NCBI GenBank assembly: GCA_041395105.1
Contig: JAWLBB010000001.1
Location: 1,196,001-1,260,000, forward strand
Length of the DNA stretch: 64,000 nt
Reading direction: 5' to 3'
Source of the DNA: Opitutaceae bacterium
GTDB taxonomy: Bacteria > Verrucomicrobiota > Verrucomicrobiia > Opitutales > Opitutaceae
Of this stretch, positions 9,846 to 17,714 are shown in pieces (the first letter of the stretch is position 1; the number at the start of each line of letters is the position of its first letter). The notes beneath the pieces were generated by a model that had not been told where the DNA came from, did not search any database, and saw only the letters and a program-made list of their open reading frames with translations. The translations under genes were made by a program, and so were the position numbers.

Positions 9846-10922
9846 TCAGTCGCGCGGGGAGGAGGCGGCGGCGTCCGGAGTCGCCGGATTGGTGGTTGTC
9901 GAGGGGCGGGAGATCTCGGACAGCGGTTCGATCGGCAGGGCGAACCCGAGCGTCTTGTCCTCCCGATTGATCTCGAGTCGGAGGAACGATCCGATTTCGG
10001 AGAAGAAGATGGCATCGCGCAGCATGCTGAGCGATGTGAGCGGCTCTTCGTTGATGGAGCGCAGGACATCACCTTCCTTGAGCCCGGCCTTACCGGCCGA
10101 ACTCTCCGGGTTCACCTGGGAAACGTAGATCTCCTTGGCCACATTGAGACGGTCCGGTCTTTCGGAGAACTCAATGGGAAGGGCCCCGTAACGCACTGTC
10201 CCCGCGGTCTTGAGTTGCTCGTGGAGTCGGACCAGGGCGCGGGTTGGAACGACGTAGGAGGACCGCACCTCCGGGACGGAAGCGACGGAAATTCCCACGA
10301 GTTGCCCTTCAAGGTTGAGAATGGGAGAGCCGCCCTCGGCCGGCCCCCCGGGAATGCCCACCCGCAAATAGGTGAATGGGAAGACGAAGTTGGAGAAGGA
10401 ACTCTCGGAGCCGGTGACCAGGCCGATCGAAGGGGTTGGGTTGAAGTCCAGGGGGCTGGTGATGGCCATGACGAGTGAGCCGATCTCCGGAGACTCAGTT
10501 GTGGTCTCGAGAGGGATATGGGAGAAGGATCTCGGCAGTTTGAGAACCTGGAGGAGCCCCACATTGGTCCTGGGATCATTGCCGATGGACTCCGCCAGGT
10601 AGGAGAGCCCGTTCTTCTCAACCCAGATCCGGTTTGCCTGGGTGGTCGCGGTTGAATTGGTCAGAACCAGACCTTCGGGGCTGACGAAGAAACCGGAAAA
10701 GACCAGAAGCGAGATACGTGGTTTGCCGTTCTCATCGAGATCCTCGGTCGCGACTTTGACCCTGACGATAGCATTGGAATGCTCCTGATAGAGCTCGGTC
10801 AGGCGGACCTGAAGGTCAAGGACGTCGCCGGATGGGGCGGCCTCAAGCAGTCCGGCGGCACACGCGGCACTGGCCGCTGCCGTCAAAATCGTCCACCGGC
10901 GCCATGCCGATCTCTCCGCCAT
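9846..10922 (-). CDS. HtrA/DegS-like PDZ protein with degenerate catalytic triad
   Basis: A 358-residue exported protein with an N-terminal signal or anchor (residues 10-29), a chymotrypsin-like domain (~45-220), and one PDZ domain (~245-335, VNPESSAGKAGLKEGDVLRSINEEPL). It aligns with DegS/DegQ but all three catalytic positions are changed: the TNNHV motif reads TNSTA (His to Thr91), D..TDLAL reads DPRTNVGLL (Asp to Asn120), and GNSGGPLLN reads AEGGSPILN (Ser to Gly197). The gene follows the anti-sigma-like gene by nine bases and is the third of a sigma/anti-sigma/HtrA set. A non-proteolytic sensor or chaperone is the likely role. The N-terminal ATG was kept. Confidence 0.85.
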   Translation of the reverse strand: MAERSAWRRWTILTAAASAACAAGLLEAAPSGDVLDLQVRLTELYQEHSNAIVRVKVATEDLDENGKPRISLLVFSGFFVSPEGLVLTNSTATTQANRIWVEKNGLSYLAESIGNDPRTNVGLLQVLKLPRSFSHIPLETTTESPEIGSLVMAITSPLDFNPTPSIGLVTGSESSFSNFVFPFTYLRVGIPGGPAEGGSPILNLEGQLVGISVASVPEVRSSYVVPTRALVRLHEQLKTAGTVRYGALPIEFSERPDRLNVAKEIYVSQVNPESSAGKAGLKEGDVLRSINEEPLTSLSMLRDAIFFSEIGSFLRLEINREDKTLGFALPIEPLSEISRPSTTTNPATPDAAASSPRD

Positions 10923-10931
10923 TCGGAGATC

Positions 10932-11555
10932 CTAGAACTGGACCACACCCCCGGTCCCGGAGGAGTGGAATGCGTTCCGGGTGGTGGAGAGGGCGTTGAC
11001 CACGTAGGTTCCCTCCGGAGCGTCGGCTGCGAACAATGTCTTGGGACTGGAAAGCGTCACATATCGTGCGGGCTGGTCGTTCTTGGCCATCACATCCATC
11101 GCGTATCGAGCTTCGGCACGGATGGGCGCGGGCTGGATCTCCGGCTCTGTGGTCCGGTAGGATGCGAGCTGGACGACCAGTTCCGGCAGGCTGGCGACAG
11201 CGGCGGTCTCGGCTTCCGCTGCGACCGGGCGCACGCGCACGGTCTCGTAGCGCCCGTTGGTGGTGTCGGCAAGCGGGGCCTGAGCCACGAAGCCGGGGCC
11301 ACCGACGACGAAGTAGCCGGCGGCAACGGCGGCGGCGGCGGCGGTCAGCGGAGCGGACCGCCGGGCCAGTCGAACCAACAAACGACTTGCCCTCAGGTAC
11401 CAGGGTTGGGCCTGGACGAGGGCGGAAAGCTGCTTCTGATGAAGCTCTCGCTCGAAGCGGTCCCAAAATTCACGCTCGGGACGCTCGTCCCGCTTCACAT
11501 GAAGGAGCTTCTCGAGGGTTATCTGCTGAGATTTTGAATCTTTGCCTTCAACCAT
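10932..11555 (-). CDS. Putative membrane anti-sigma factor
   Basis: A 207-residue protein with an acidic/basic cytoplasmic N-terminal part (residues 1-65, including PEREFWDRFERELHQKQ), one membrane helix at about 67-86, and a periplasmic tail. It lies five bases after the ECF-type sigma gene and nine before the HtrA-like gene. That topology and position match RseA-type anti-sigma factors that hold the sigma at the membrane. There is no recognisable zinc HxxxCxxC motif, and no homology to RseA is visible. Function is inferred from order and topology. Confidence 0.6.
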   Translation of the reverse strand: MVEGKDSKSQQITLEKLLHVKRDERPEREFWDRFERELHQKQLSALVQAQPWYLRASRLLVRLARRSAPLTAAAAAVAAGYFVVGGPGFVAQAPLADTTNGRYETVRVRPVAAEAETAAVASLPELVVQLASYRTTEPEIQPAPIRAEARYAMDVMAKNDQPARYVTLSSPKTLFAADAPEGTYVVNALSTTRNAFHSSGTGGVVQF

Positions 11556-11560
11556 AACCG

Positions 11561-12190
11561 CTATTTCAGATAATCCTGCAGTTGGGACTGTAATTCCTGT
11601 TTGGCATAGTGCAGCCGGGACCGGACCGTCCCCTCGGAACAGCCCATGACCTCGGCGATTTCCTTGTGGCTGAGTTGATCGATTTCAAACAAAGTAACGA
11701 CGGTCCTATGCTTGAAAGACAAACGCTGCAGTGCTTCGTTCAATTTTTCCTGCAGTTCCCTGCGCAAAGTATCGCGATCGGAGTGACTTTTTGACACTAA
11801 TGCGTCGATGACTTCGGCGCTTTCGCCGTCTTCCTGAATCTTCTCGAAGCTGAGAAAACGGCGTAACTTGTTCTTCCTGAGGAAAGTAAGTGTGGTGTTG
11901 ACCGCGATCCGGTAAAGCCAGGTGAAAAAGCTGGAGTTGGCTTTAAACCGGTTGATCGACTGGAAAGCCTTGATGAAGGTATCCTGGGTCAGATCGGAGG
12001 AATCCTCACGATTTCCGGTGAGATTGTAGATGACGGAAAAGATGCGTTCCCGATATTTCAGAATGAGGGAATCAAACGCGGCGACATCGCCACCCTGCAC
12101 CCGGAGAACGATGGAAAGATCGCTGCTCGCCTCCTGCGCCCGCTCCGGGGAGACGTTGATCGTGCGATCGAGTGTTTTCGCGATGCTCAT
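11561..12190 (-). CDS. RNA polymerase sigma-70 family factor, ECF type (RpoE/SigW-like)
   Basis: A 209-residue two-domain sigma factor. Region 2 is at about residues 40-105 (YRERIFSVIYNLTGN..DSSDLTQDTFIKAF), with the core-binding and -10 recognition helix. Region 4 is at about 145-200 (KHRTVVTLFEIDQLSHKEIAEVMGCSEGTVRSRL) with the helix-turn-helix that reads the -35 element. It heads a three-gene operon with a membrane anti-sigma-like protein and an HtrA-like protein, the architecture of envelope-stress regulons. A sigma-70-like promoter lies just upstream. It may also autoregulate. Confidence 0.93.
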   Translation of the reverse strand: MSIAKTLDRTINVSPERAQEASSDLSIVLRVQGGDVAAFDSLILKYRERIFSVIYNLTGNREDSSDLTQDTFIKAFQSINRFKANSSFFTWLYRIAVNTTLTFLRKNKLRRFLSFEKIQEDGESAEVIDALVSKSHSDRDTLRRELQEKLNEALQRLSFKHRTVVTLFEIDQLSHKEIAEVMGCSEGTVRSRLHYAKQELQSQLQDYLK

Positions 12191-12203
12191 CGTTCGGGGG
12201 TTC

Positions 12204-12231
12204 AGATTATTCTACTGATCGGCTCAAGCAA
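12204..12231 (-). promoter_or_regulatory. Possible promoter of the sigma/anti-sigma operon
   Basis: On the minus strand TTGCTT, a 16-base spacer and TAATCT lie just ahead of the sigma gene ATG, in the 64-base gap after the polyprenyl synthase gene. This would allow expression independent of the upstream gene. It is found by eye only. Confidence 0.35.
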
Positions 12232-12254
12232 TAGCAAATGCAGCAACCCCCGGC

Positions 12255-13283
12255 CTATTCGGAGCGCAATGAGTCCAGTTGAACCCGGAGAATACCCGAA
12301 AAGCGAAGGAGCTCTCTTGCGGCGGGAAGGCGTTTGAACGGCTGGAGGAGGACTTCGGCCGCATGAATTTCGTTGCGGATGGTATGGCTCACCTCCTCAA
12401 AGACACCGAGTTCATCCATTTGTGCGACGCGTCTTCCAAAATGGCTGTTCTCGTTTCCCCTCAATTCCTTGAGCAGTGTTTGGGCATCCGATTGATCGAG
12501 CCGATCGAGAAGAACCAGGAGGGGAAGAGTACATTTGCCCTGGGCGAAATCAGTTCCGAGAGTCTTCCCGATGCGGGTTTCCGTCCCGAAGAAGTCAGCG
12601 AGGTCGTCATAAACCTGGTAGGCGACGCCCAGATGACGTCCGAAGCATCCGGCGGCCTCGGCAAAGCCGGGGGAGGAGTGGGCAAGGGTGGCGCCGAGGT
12701 GACAGGACAGGTGGAATAGCTCCGCGGTCTTGAGGTCAATGACGCGGTGATAGGCCTCGAGCGTCGGGCGGCCGTGCCGCTGTTCGAGCGTCTGCATGAT
12801 CTCGCCCGCACAAACCTTCCGGGTCGAAAGAGAGACCTGGCGGCAGACCATCGTGGTCGGAAAGCCGGTTGCCATCTGGACGGCATGCGCGAAGAGGGCG
12901 TCTCCCAGCAGGACGGAGGTATGGGGGCCGAAACGCTTGGCTGCGGTTGAGCGGTTGCGGCGCAGGCTTGCTTCGTCCATGATATCGTCGTGGACGAGTG
13001 TGGCGAGGTGGACCATCTCGATGACGGCCGCCAGCTGGATCAAATCGGGGAAGGCCTCATCCGGGCACTGCCATCCGGCGAGGAACACAAGGGCCGGCCG
13101 GATCCGCTTGCCGCCGCTTTGCAGGCAGTAACTGACCAGTTCACGGATCTCCGGCTCAAATTGGGACACTTGTCCGGCCATGAAACGGTCAAGCCCGGAG
13201 AAATGAGGCTCAAGATTGGCGAAGAGAGCACTCAGGTCTTCGGGTCGGACTGTCGTTTGACTTGCCTTGTCACTGGCGAGCAT
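12255..13283 (-). CDS. Long-chain polyprenyl diphosphate synthase (IspB-like)
   Basis: A 342-residue trans-prenyltransferase that elongates farnesyl diphosphate with IPP to make the side chain of menaquinone/ubiquinone. Both aspartate-rich motifs are intact: LVHDDIMDEA at residues 97-105 (first DDxxD) and VYDDLAD at 224-230 (second DDxxD), and GGKRIRP at 57-63 binds diphosphate. Length is usual. Chain length cannot be read reliably. It lies immediately upstream of the sigma gene on the same strand but with a 64-base gap and a likely separate promoter. Confidence 0.9.
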   Translation of the reverse strand: MLASDKASQTTVRPEDLSALFANLEPHFSGLDRFMAGQVSQFEPEIRELVSYCLQSGGKRIRPALVFLAGWQCPDEAFPDLIQLAAVIEMVHLATLVHDDIMDEASLRRNRSTAAKRFGPHTSVLLGDALFAHAVQMATGFPTTMVCRQVSLSTRKVCAGEIMQTLEQRHGRPTLEAYHRVIDLKTAELFHLSCHLGATLAHSSPGFAEAAGCFGRHLGVAYQVYDDLADFFGTETRIGKTLGTDFAQGKCTLPLLVLLDRLDQSDAQTLLKELRGNENSHFGRRVAQMDELGVFEEVSHTIRNEIHAAEVLLQPFKRLPAARELLRFSGILRVQLDSLRSE

Positions 13284-13495
13284 GATGGTGGACGGATTTA
13301 TACGCGTCTCGGAGGATTTTGCGACACATTAGGAGATCTTCATTGATGGAAGCATGGCAACCCTAAGTAGAAAAGCCCGGTCGGCAAGGCGGTTATATCG
13401 GCGGTCGACCCCATCGCCGATTCCGGCGGCGCACCCGGTCGACGGGTTCGGATCGGTCATCCGACGGGTCCTGTGTTCGAGCGGTCCTTTCACCG

Positions 13496-14110
13496 ATGGC
13501 TCCTGAGAATCCATTGCTTCTTGTCGGGTTGTGCCTGCTGGTGCTCTGGCTGGGGCGCCTCTGGGTGGAGGATTGGCGACTTGCCTGTGCCGGTCGGCCC
13601 AATCCGAAACCTTTCCCCGGGGCGACGCCGGTTGCCTGGCCGGTGGTGGCGGTGGCGGTGCTGGGTGCCTTCATTCTCCTCGCGGTGGAGACCTGGGGCG
13701 AAGTGGCTCTCGGGGTGGCGGGTGAGCAGTCGACGGTCACCTGGCTCTTCGGGCTCTACACCCTGGCGGCCGCATTCGGTGAGGAATTGGTCTTTCGGGG
13801 ATATCTGGTGGTGACCCGTCGGGGTCGGGTGGCGCTTTGGGCGAGTATCGTCGGTTTCTCACTGGTCTTCGCCCTGCTTCATCCCTTCCTCTGGACATGG
13901 TCGGAGGATGGACTGGCGTTGCATCTGGATCGGAAGGGTTTCTTCAGTAGCGGGGTGGTTTTTGCGGGCTCGCTCTGGTTTTACGCGGTGCGCTTCCTCG
14001 GGTCGAACCCCGAGCGTTCGCTCATCCCCTCGATTGCGGCGCATCTGGCCAAGAACCTCGGGGTGCTTGTCATCAAGTTCCAGCAGGGTTTTGTGGACGG
14101 CTGGTGGTAG
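13496..14110 (+). CDS. CPBP family intramembrane metalloprotease
   Basis: A 204-residue polytopic membrane protein. It has the three CPBP (Abi/Rce1-like) motifs: EELVFRG with Glu96-Glu97 and Arg101, FALLHP with His129, and AAHLAKN with His183 and Asn187. These residues form the metal-dependent intramembrane protease site. Around five or six hydrophobic segments are visible. Substrate is unknown; family members process prenylated proteins or bacteriocins, or cleave anti-sigma factors. It is divergent from the polyprenyl synthase gene and about 1.3 kb from the first sigma/anti-sigma cassette. It converges with kdsD, 17 bases apart. Confidence 0.82.
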   Translation: MAPENPLLLVGLCLLVLWLGRLWVEDWRLACAGRPNPKPFPGATPVAWPVVAVAVLGAFILLAVETWGEVALGVAGEQSTVTWLFGLYTLAAAFGEELVFRGYLVVTRRGRVALWASIVGFSLVFALLHPFLWTWSEDGLALHLDRKGFFSSGVVFAGSLWFYAVRFLGSNPERSLIPSIAAHLAKNLGVLVIKFQQGFVDGWW

Positions 14111-14127
14111 GACTGGAGATCCGGGCG

Positions 14128-15147
14128 TCAGATCAGACGCATCCGGGGAAGGTCCTGTCCGTCGATGAGACCAACCGGACGGTTTTCGCCGTCAACGACG
14201 ATGAGGTCGTCGATCGTCCTGACCTCAAAAACGCGGAGCGCATCGACCACGAGGCTGTCGTCGCGTACCGTAACCGGACTGCGGGTCATGTAATCCGAGA
14301 CCTTCCTGTTCAGGAAATCGCCCCCTTGGACGGCGCATCGCCGGAAATCACCGTCGGTGAAAACCCCGTTCAGGGTTCCGTCCACTTCCGAGGTGAGCGC
14401 GATGCAGCCGGCTTTGGCTTTGGTCATGCTGAGGATGGCATCCTGGACCGTCCGGTCATCGGGAAGGCGCGGAAAGCGGTCTCCAGTCAGCATGACATCG
14501 GTCACCCGGAGAATGAGATTGCGTCCGATATTGCCGGCGGGATGAAAACGGGCGAAATCATCCCGGGTCAACCCCCGGTCTTCGAGCAGGACCATGGCCA
14601 GGGCGTCTCCGATCGCCATGGCAGCCACCGTGCTGGCGGTGGGGGCGAGTGAGAGGGGGCAGGCCTCGCGCGGCACCACATAGGCGAGGACATGATCGCA
14701 GGCACCGGCCAGGGTGGATTCCGGATGCGAGGTGATCGCCACGCTGGCCAGCCCGAAGCGTTTGATCAGTGGAACGAGCCGGAGGAGTTCCTCTGATTCG
14801 CCGCTGTTGCTGAGGAGGAGGCAGATATCGCCCTCCTGACAGAGACCAAGGTCGCCGTGCAGGGCATTGACCGGGTCGAGGAAGCAGGAGGGTGCCCCGA
14901 TCGAGTTGAAGGTGCCGACGCATTTTCGTGCGATATGGGCGGATTTGCCGAGCCCGGAGAAGATCAGCTTGCGTCCGGCGTCCAGGACGTGGTTGAGGGC
15001 GCCGATGATCTCGGCGAAGTGATGATCAAGGGATCGCGCGGTTGCCTCAAGAGCGAGAGCTTCGGTCGTAATACAGTCCTTTCCGCGGCGGATGGCGGAT
15101 GCGGGATCGAGCGGCATCCTGGCTTTTCTATCGGGATTCTTGCACAT
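14128..15147 (-). CDS. kdsD: D-arabinose 5-phosphate isomerase (KdsD/KpsF/GutQ)
   Basis: Converts D-ribulose 5-phosphate to D-arabinose 5-phosphate, the first step towards Kdo of lipopolysaccharide. The protein has an SIS sugar-isomerase domain (residues ~45-190: FSGLGKSAHIARK, LLSNSGESEELLRL, and the SLAPTASTVA active-site segment) followed by a pair of CBS domains (~210-335). Length of 339 (or 329 from the internal Met at 15117) is normal for this family. It supports an outer membrane with Kdo-containing LPS. The start is uncertain between 15147 and 15117. Confidence 0.9.
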   Translation of the reverse strand: MCKNPDRKARMPLDPASAIRRGKDCITTEALALEATARSLDHHFAEIIGALNHVLDAGRKLIFSGLGKSAHIARKCVGTFNSIGAPSCFLDPVNALHGDLGLCQEGDICLLLSNSGESEELLRLVPLIKRFGLASVAITSHPESTLAGACDHVLAYVVPREACPLSLAPTASTVAAMAIGDALAMVLLEDRGLTRDDFARFHPAGNIGRNLILRVTDVMLTGDRFPRLPDDRTVQDAILSMTKAKAGCIALTSEVDGTLNGVFTDGDFRRCAVQGGDFLNRKVSDYMTRSPVTVRDDSLVVDALRVFEVRTIDDLIVVDGENRPVGLIDGQDLPRMRLI

Positions 15148-15198
15148 GGAAAGGAGTTTTCGTTGTCACCCGGCACGGGAAGCGCAAGGTTGGGGTCC

Positions 15199-15963
15199 AT
15201 GCGATTTGTTCGAGAGAGCCCCACGGCGTGGGTGTTTCTGGTAATGCTCCTGCTGCTGGCGGGATGTCGCGACCGCAGTGGATTGGAAATCACTTCTGAA
15301 ACGGATGAACCGCATTATCGCCGGGGAATCCAGATGTTGCGCTCGGGCCAGAACCAGGTGGCACTGGAGGCGTTCCTCAAGGTGATTGAGAAGCGAAACG
15401 GGGATGCGCCCGAGTCCCATCTGGAGGTCGGCCAGATCTACCTGAATCATATTCAAGACCCGATCGCCGCCATCTATCATTTTCGCAAGTACCTCGAATT
15501 GAGGCCGAACAGCCCGCAATCCCCGATGGTCCGGGAGTTGATCGACACCTCGAAGAAACAGTTTGCCCGTCAGCTTCCGGGCCAACCACTCGATGACTAT
15601 TACCAGCACGCCGATCTCCTGGACCTCGTCGAGAGGCTTCAACTCGAGAACAAGCAGATGAAGGCGCAACTGGCGGCCATTCAGGCGGAACCGTTGCCAT
15701 CGGCCGAGCCCCCGCGGACCACGACGGGCCCGGCCCTGCGATCCGGGACAACCCGTGCGGCCGAACCGGTCCGGGCGGCCCCGACAACTCCAACCCGCGC
15801 GGGCGGGACGCGTCACGTGGTGGCCCGGGGCGACACCCTCTATTCAATTTCCAAGCGTTATTATGGAAGTGGAAACCGCTGGCGTGAGATCTACACCGCA
15901 AACCGTTCGATCATGTCGTCAGAGACGGATCTCAAGGTGGGGTCGGAACTGATCATACCCTGA
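15199..15963 (+). CDS. LysM-domain lipoprotein with TPR-like helices
   Basis: A 254-residue exported lipoprotein. The N-terminal signal ends in a lipobox LLLAGC (Cys near residue 23). Residues ~40-105 form two TPR-like helical repeats (GQNQVALEAFLKVIEKR, DPIAAIYHFRKYLEL). Then comes a coiled-coil (LVERLQLENKQMKAQLAAIQ), a Pro/Thr/Ala-rich linker, and a C-terminal LysM (~204-254: VVARGDTLYSISKRYYGSGNRWREIY). It probably binds peptidoglycan and scaffolds envelope proteins. I took ATG 15199 because it gives the signal peptide; the frame extends far upstream but overlaps the divergent kdsD gene. Exact role is unknown. Confidence 0.85.
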   Translation: MRFVRESPTAWVFLVMLLLLAGCRDRSGLEITSETDEPHYRRGIQMLRSGQNQVALEAFLKVIEKRNGDAPESHLEVGQIYLNHIQDPIAAIYHFRKYLELRPNSPQSPMVRELIDTSKKQFARQLPGQPLDDYYQHADLLDLVERLQLENKQMKAQLAAIQAEPLPSAEPPRTTTGPALRSGTTRAAEPVRAAPTTPTRAGGTRHVVARGDTLYSISKRYYGSGNRWREIYTANRSIMSSETDLKVGSELIIP

Positions 15964-15995
15964 AGACGCAGCGGCCGGCTCCGGGAGATCCCCGT

Positions 15996-17411
15996 TCAGA
16001 TTGGTTCGGCGAAGGATTCCAGGTCGGGTCTGAAGGCGCAGCCGAACGGGGCGTTGAGAACGCTGCGGGTGTGGACCCGACCCGCTGAAAGGGCGAGGCG
16101 GGCGGGCTGGCCGGGCTCGCGACGATAGAGATCGCCGTGGTGGCGGATCATGTCGGCCTGGAGGGTGTCTGGAAACGCAGCCAGTCCGGCGAAGTAGTGG
16201 TGACCGTTGCGCTCAATGCTGTCGATGCCGAGGGTGGCCTGGACGGCCAGGTCCTGGAGGAGGGCGACCGGGCCGATATTGGAGAGGTCCTCGCCGCTCA
16301 TCATGAGATTCGTCCGACCTTGGAGAACGTGGAATCGGATGAGGCAACGATTGGCGATGCCCTTGAAGACGCCTTTACAGTTCTTGTGACTGGTGCCGGC
16401 GTAGCCGAGCTCGAGAGCCTTGGGCAGGCTGTCGAGAGCGGCGTCGGATTCATCGATGATGATCGGGCAGGGGGTGCCGTCCGGTCGGGCGGCTTCCCGG
16501 ATCGGTTCCTCGAGGGCGATGGCCCGATGAAGGGGCTGCTCGATGAAGAGCATTCTTGAAAGCAGGCCGCCGAGCGCCGGATCCTTCCGGAGGTCCGTCC
16601 AGAAACCGGCAAAGGAGGCCCCGGTTCGAAAGCTCTCGTTCCCGTCGAGCGAGGCCCGGTAGTCCGGAGAAGCGGAGCGATCGAGGATCCGTGCGATTTC
16701 CCGGAGCCGGGGGATATCCCGGTCCGGATCGCCCTGCACCTTGATCTTGAAGTGGGTCAGCCCGTAGGCGCGGATGGAGGCCTCGAGTGACTGGGGGAGC
16801 CCGTCGGAAAGGCGCTCGCCGTCAGGGATGTCGGACTCGCGGAGCGGGTCGGACAAACCGACGGTATGACGGGCATGAACGGTCTCGGGAGGATGGTCCG
16901 GCAGGAATTCCCCCGGGCTGCGTTCTGTCAGTGGATTGTGGATACGACCGAGCTCGATCCCGAGCCGGTTCTCCCGGACGGCCCGGGGGAAGGGAATACC
17001 CTGCCCGCGACACCAGGCGTCCACCAGGGCCCGCTCGACCAGGGTGACGCCGAAATGGGCAAGAAGCGGGGGAATGCCGCGGGTCGGCGCCCAGGCAGCC
17101 TGTTCCCGGTAGAGTTCCATCCAGAACGCAAAGGGAGAAGCGGCCTTCCGGCCGGCCGCCAGTCCGATGGCGTGGCGGAGGACTTCGAGCATCTCATCGA
17201 TTTCCTCCAGCGGATCCCTTTCGGGGTCCTTGGTGAACCATTTTGGCGGCAGGTGGTCCGCGCTTATACCGAGGCTTCGGCCCGAGGGGGTCTCCAGATG
17301 GAGCCGGAGGAACACGTGGGGGACATCCACCATGGTGGCGATTCCATAGCGGAAGGGCATCCGCGTCCGGAGTTGCTTCCGGAAGAGCTCGATCCTGTCG
17401 ACCCGTATCAT
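15996..17411 (-). CDS. Enolase-superfamily enzyme (mandelate racemase / muconate lactonizing type)
   Basis: A ~471-residue protein with the capping domain (MIRVDRIELFRKQLRTRMPF..) and a modified TIM barrel. The catalytic set is present: KxK in FKIKVQGD, the metal ligands Asp in SLDGNES, Glu in FIEQPL, Asp in IIIDESDA, and a Lys in TSHKNCKGV. These enzymes abstract a proton alpha to a carboxylate (racemisation, dehydration). It is longer than the ~370 residues usual for the family because of inserts around residues 60-200. ATG 17411 overlaps the TGA of the upstream mini-isomerase (ATGA). It is the last gene of a four-gene operon; substrate unknown, possibly a sugar acid. Confidence 0.85.
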   Translation of the reverse strand: MIRVDRIELFRKQLRTRMPFRYGIATMVDVPHVFLRLHLETPSGRSLGISADHLPPKWFTKDPERDPLEEIDEMLEVLRHAIGLAAGRKAASPFAFWMELYREQAAWAPTRGIPPLLAHFGVTLVERALVDAWCRGQGIPFPRAVRENRLGIELGRIHNPLTERSPGEFLPDHPPETVHARHTVGLSDPLRESDIPDGERLSDGLPQSLEASIRAYGLTHFKIKVQGDPDRDIPRLREIARILDRSASPDYRASLDGNESFRTGASFAGFWTDLRKDPALGGLLSRMLFIEQPLHRAIALEEPIREAARPDGTPCPIIIDESDAALDSLPKALELGYAGTSHKNCKGVFKGIANRCLIRFHVLQGRTNLMMSGEDLSNIGPVALLQDLAVQATLGIDSIERNGHHYFAGLAAFPDTLQADMIRHHGDLYRREPGQPARLALSAGRVHTRSVLNAPFGCAFRPDLESFAEPI

Positions 17412-17701
17412 GAGGCGGTTGGAGTGAAGGACGCTTCGAAGGCGCGCATGGCCTGGATCTCGCGGGGCAGGTGGACCTCGGCCGGTTCCCAATTGATCCA
17501 CTCGCCGCTCAGGTACCCCGAGCAACCATCGGTGATCAATGAGCGGAAGACGGTGGCCAGATCATATTCTCCGGCCCCAAAGGGGCGGAACTCCAGTGCG
17601 TCCGGGTTGTTCATCCCGTCGTAACCGTATTCTCGGGCGAGTCCGATCATCTGCCCGAGATCGGCCGTGGGGCAGGAAAAGGACATGAAGGCGAATTTCA
17701 T
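17408..17701 (-). pseudogene. Internally deleted sugar phosphate isomerase/epimerase
   Basis: Only 97 residues remain of a TIM-barrel family that is usually ~260-280 residues long. Residues 1-30 (MKFAFMSFSCPTADLGQMIG...YGYDGM) match the N-terminal strand and helix of xylose isomerase-like epimerases. Residues ~35-92 (LEFRPFGAGEYDLATVF.., GYLSGEWINWEP, LPREIQAM) match the C-terminal barrel end. The middle ~170-180 residues, with most metal ligands, are gone without a frame change. The start and stop still sit in the operon: 13 bases after the Gfo/Idh gene, and overlapping the enolase-type gene by four. An in-frame deletion best explains it; a functional miniprotein cannot be excluded. Confidence 0.65.
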
Positions 17702-17714
17702 CGAATTGGGTCGA

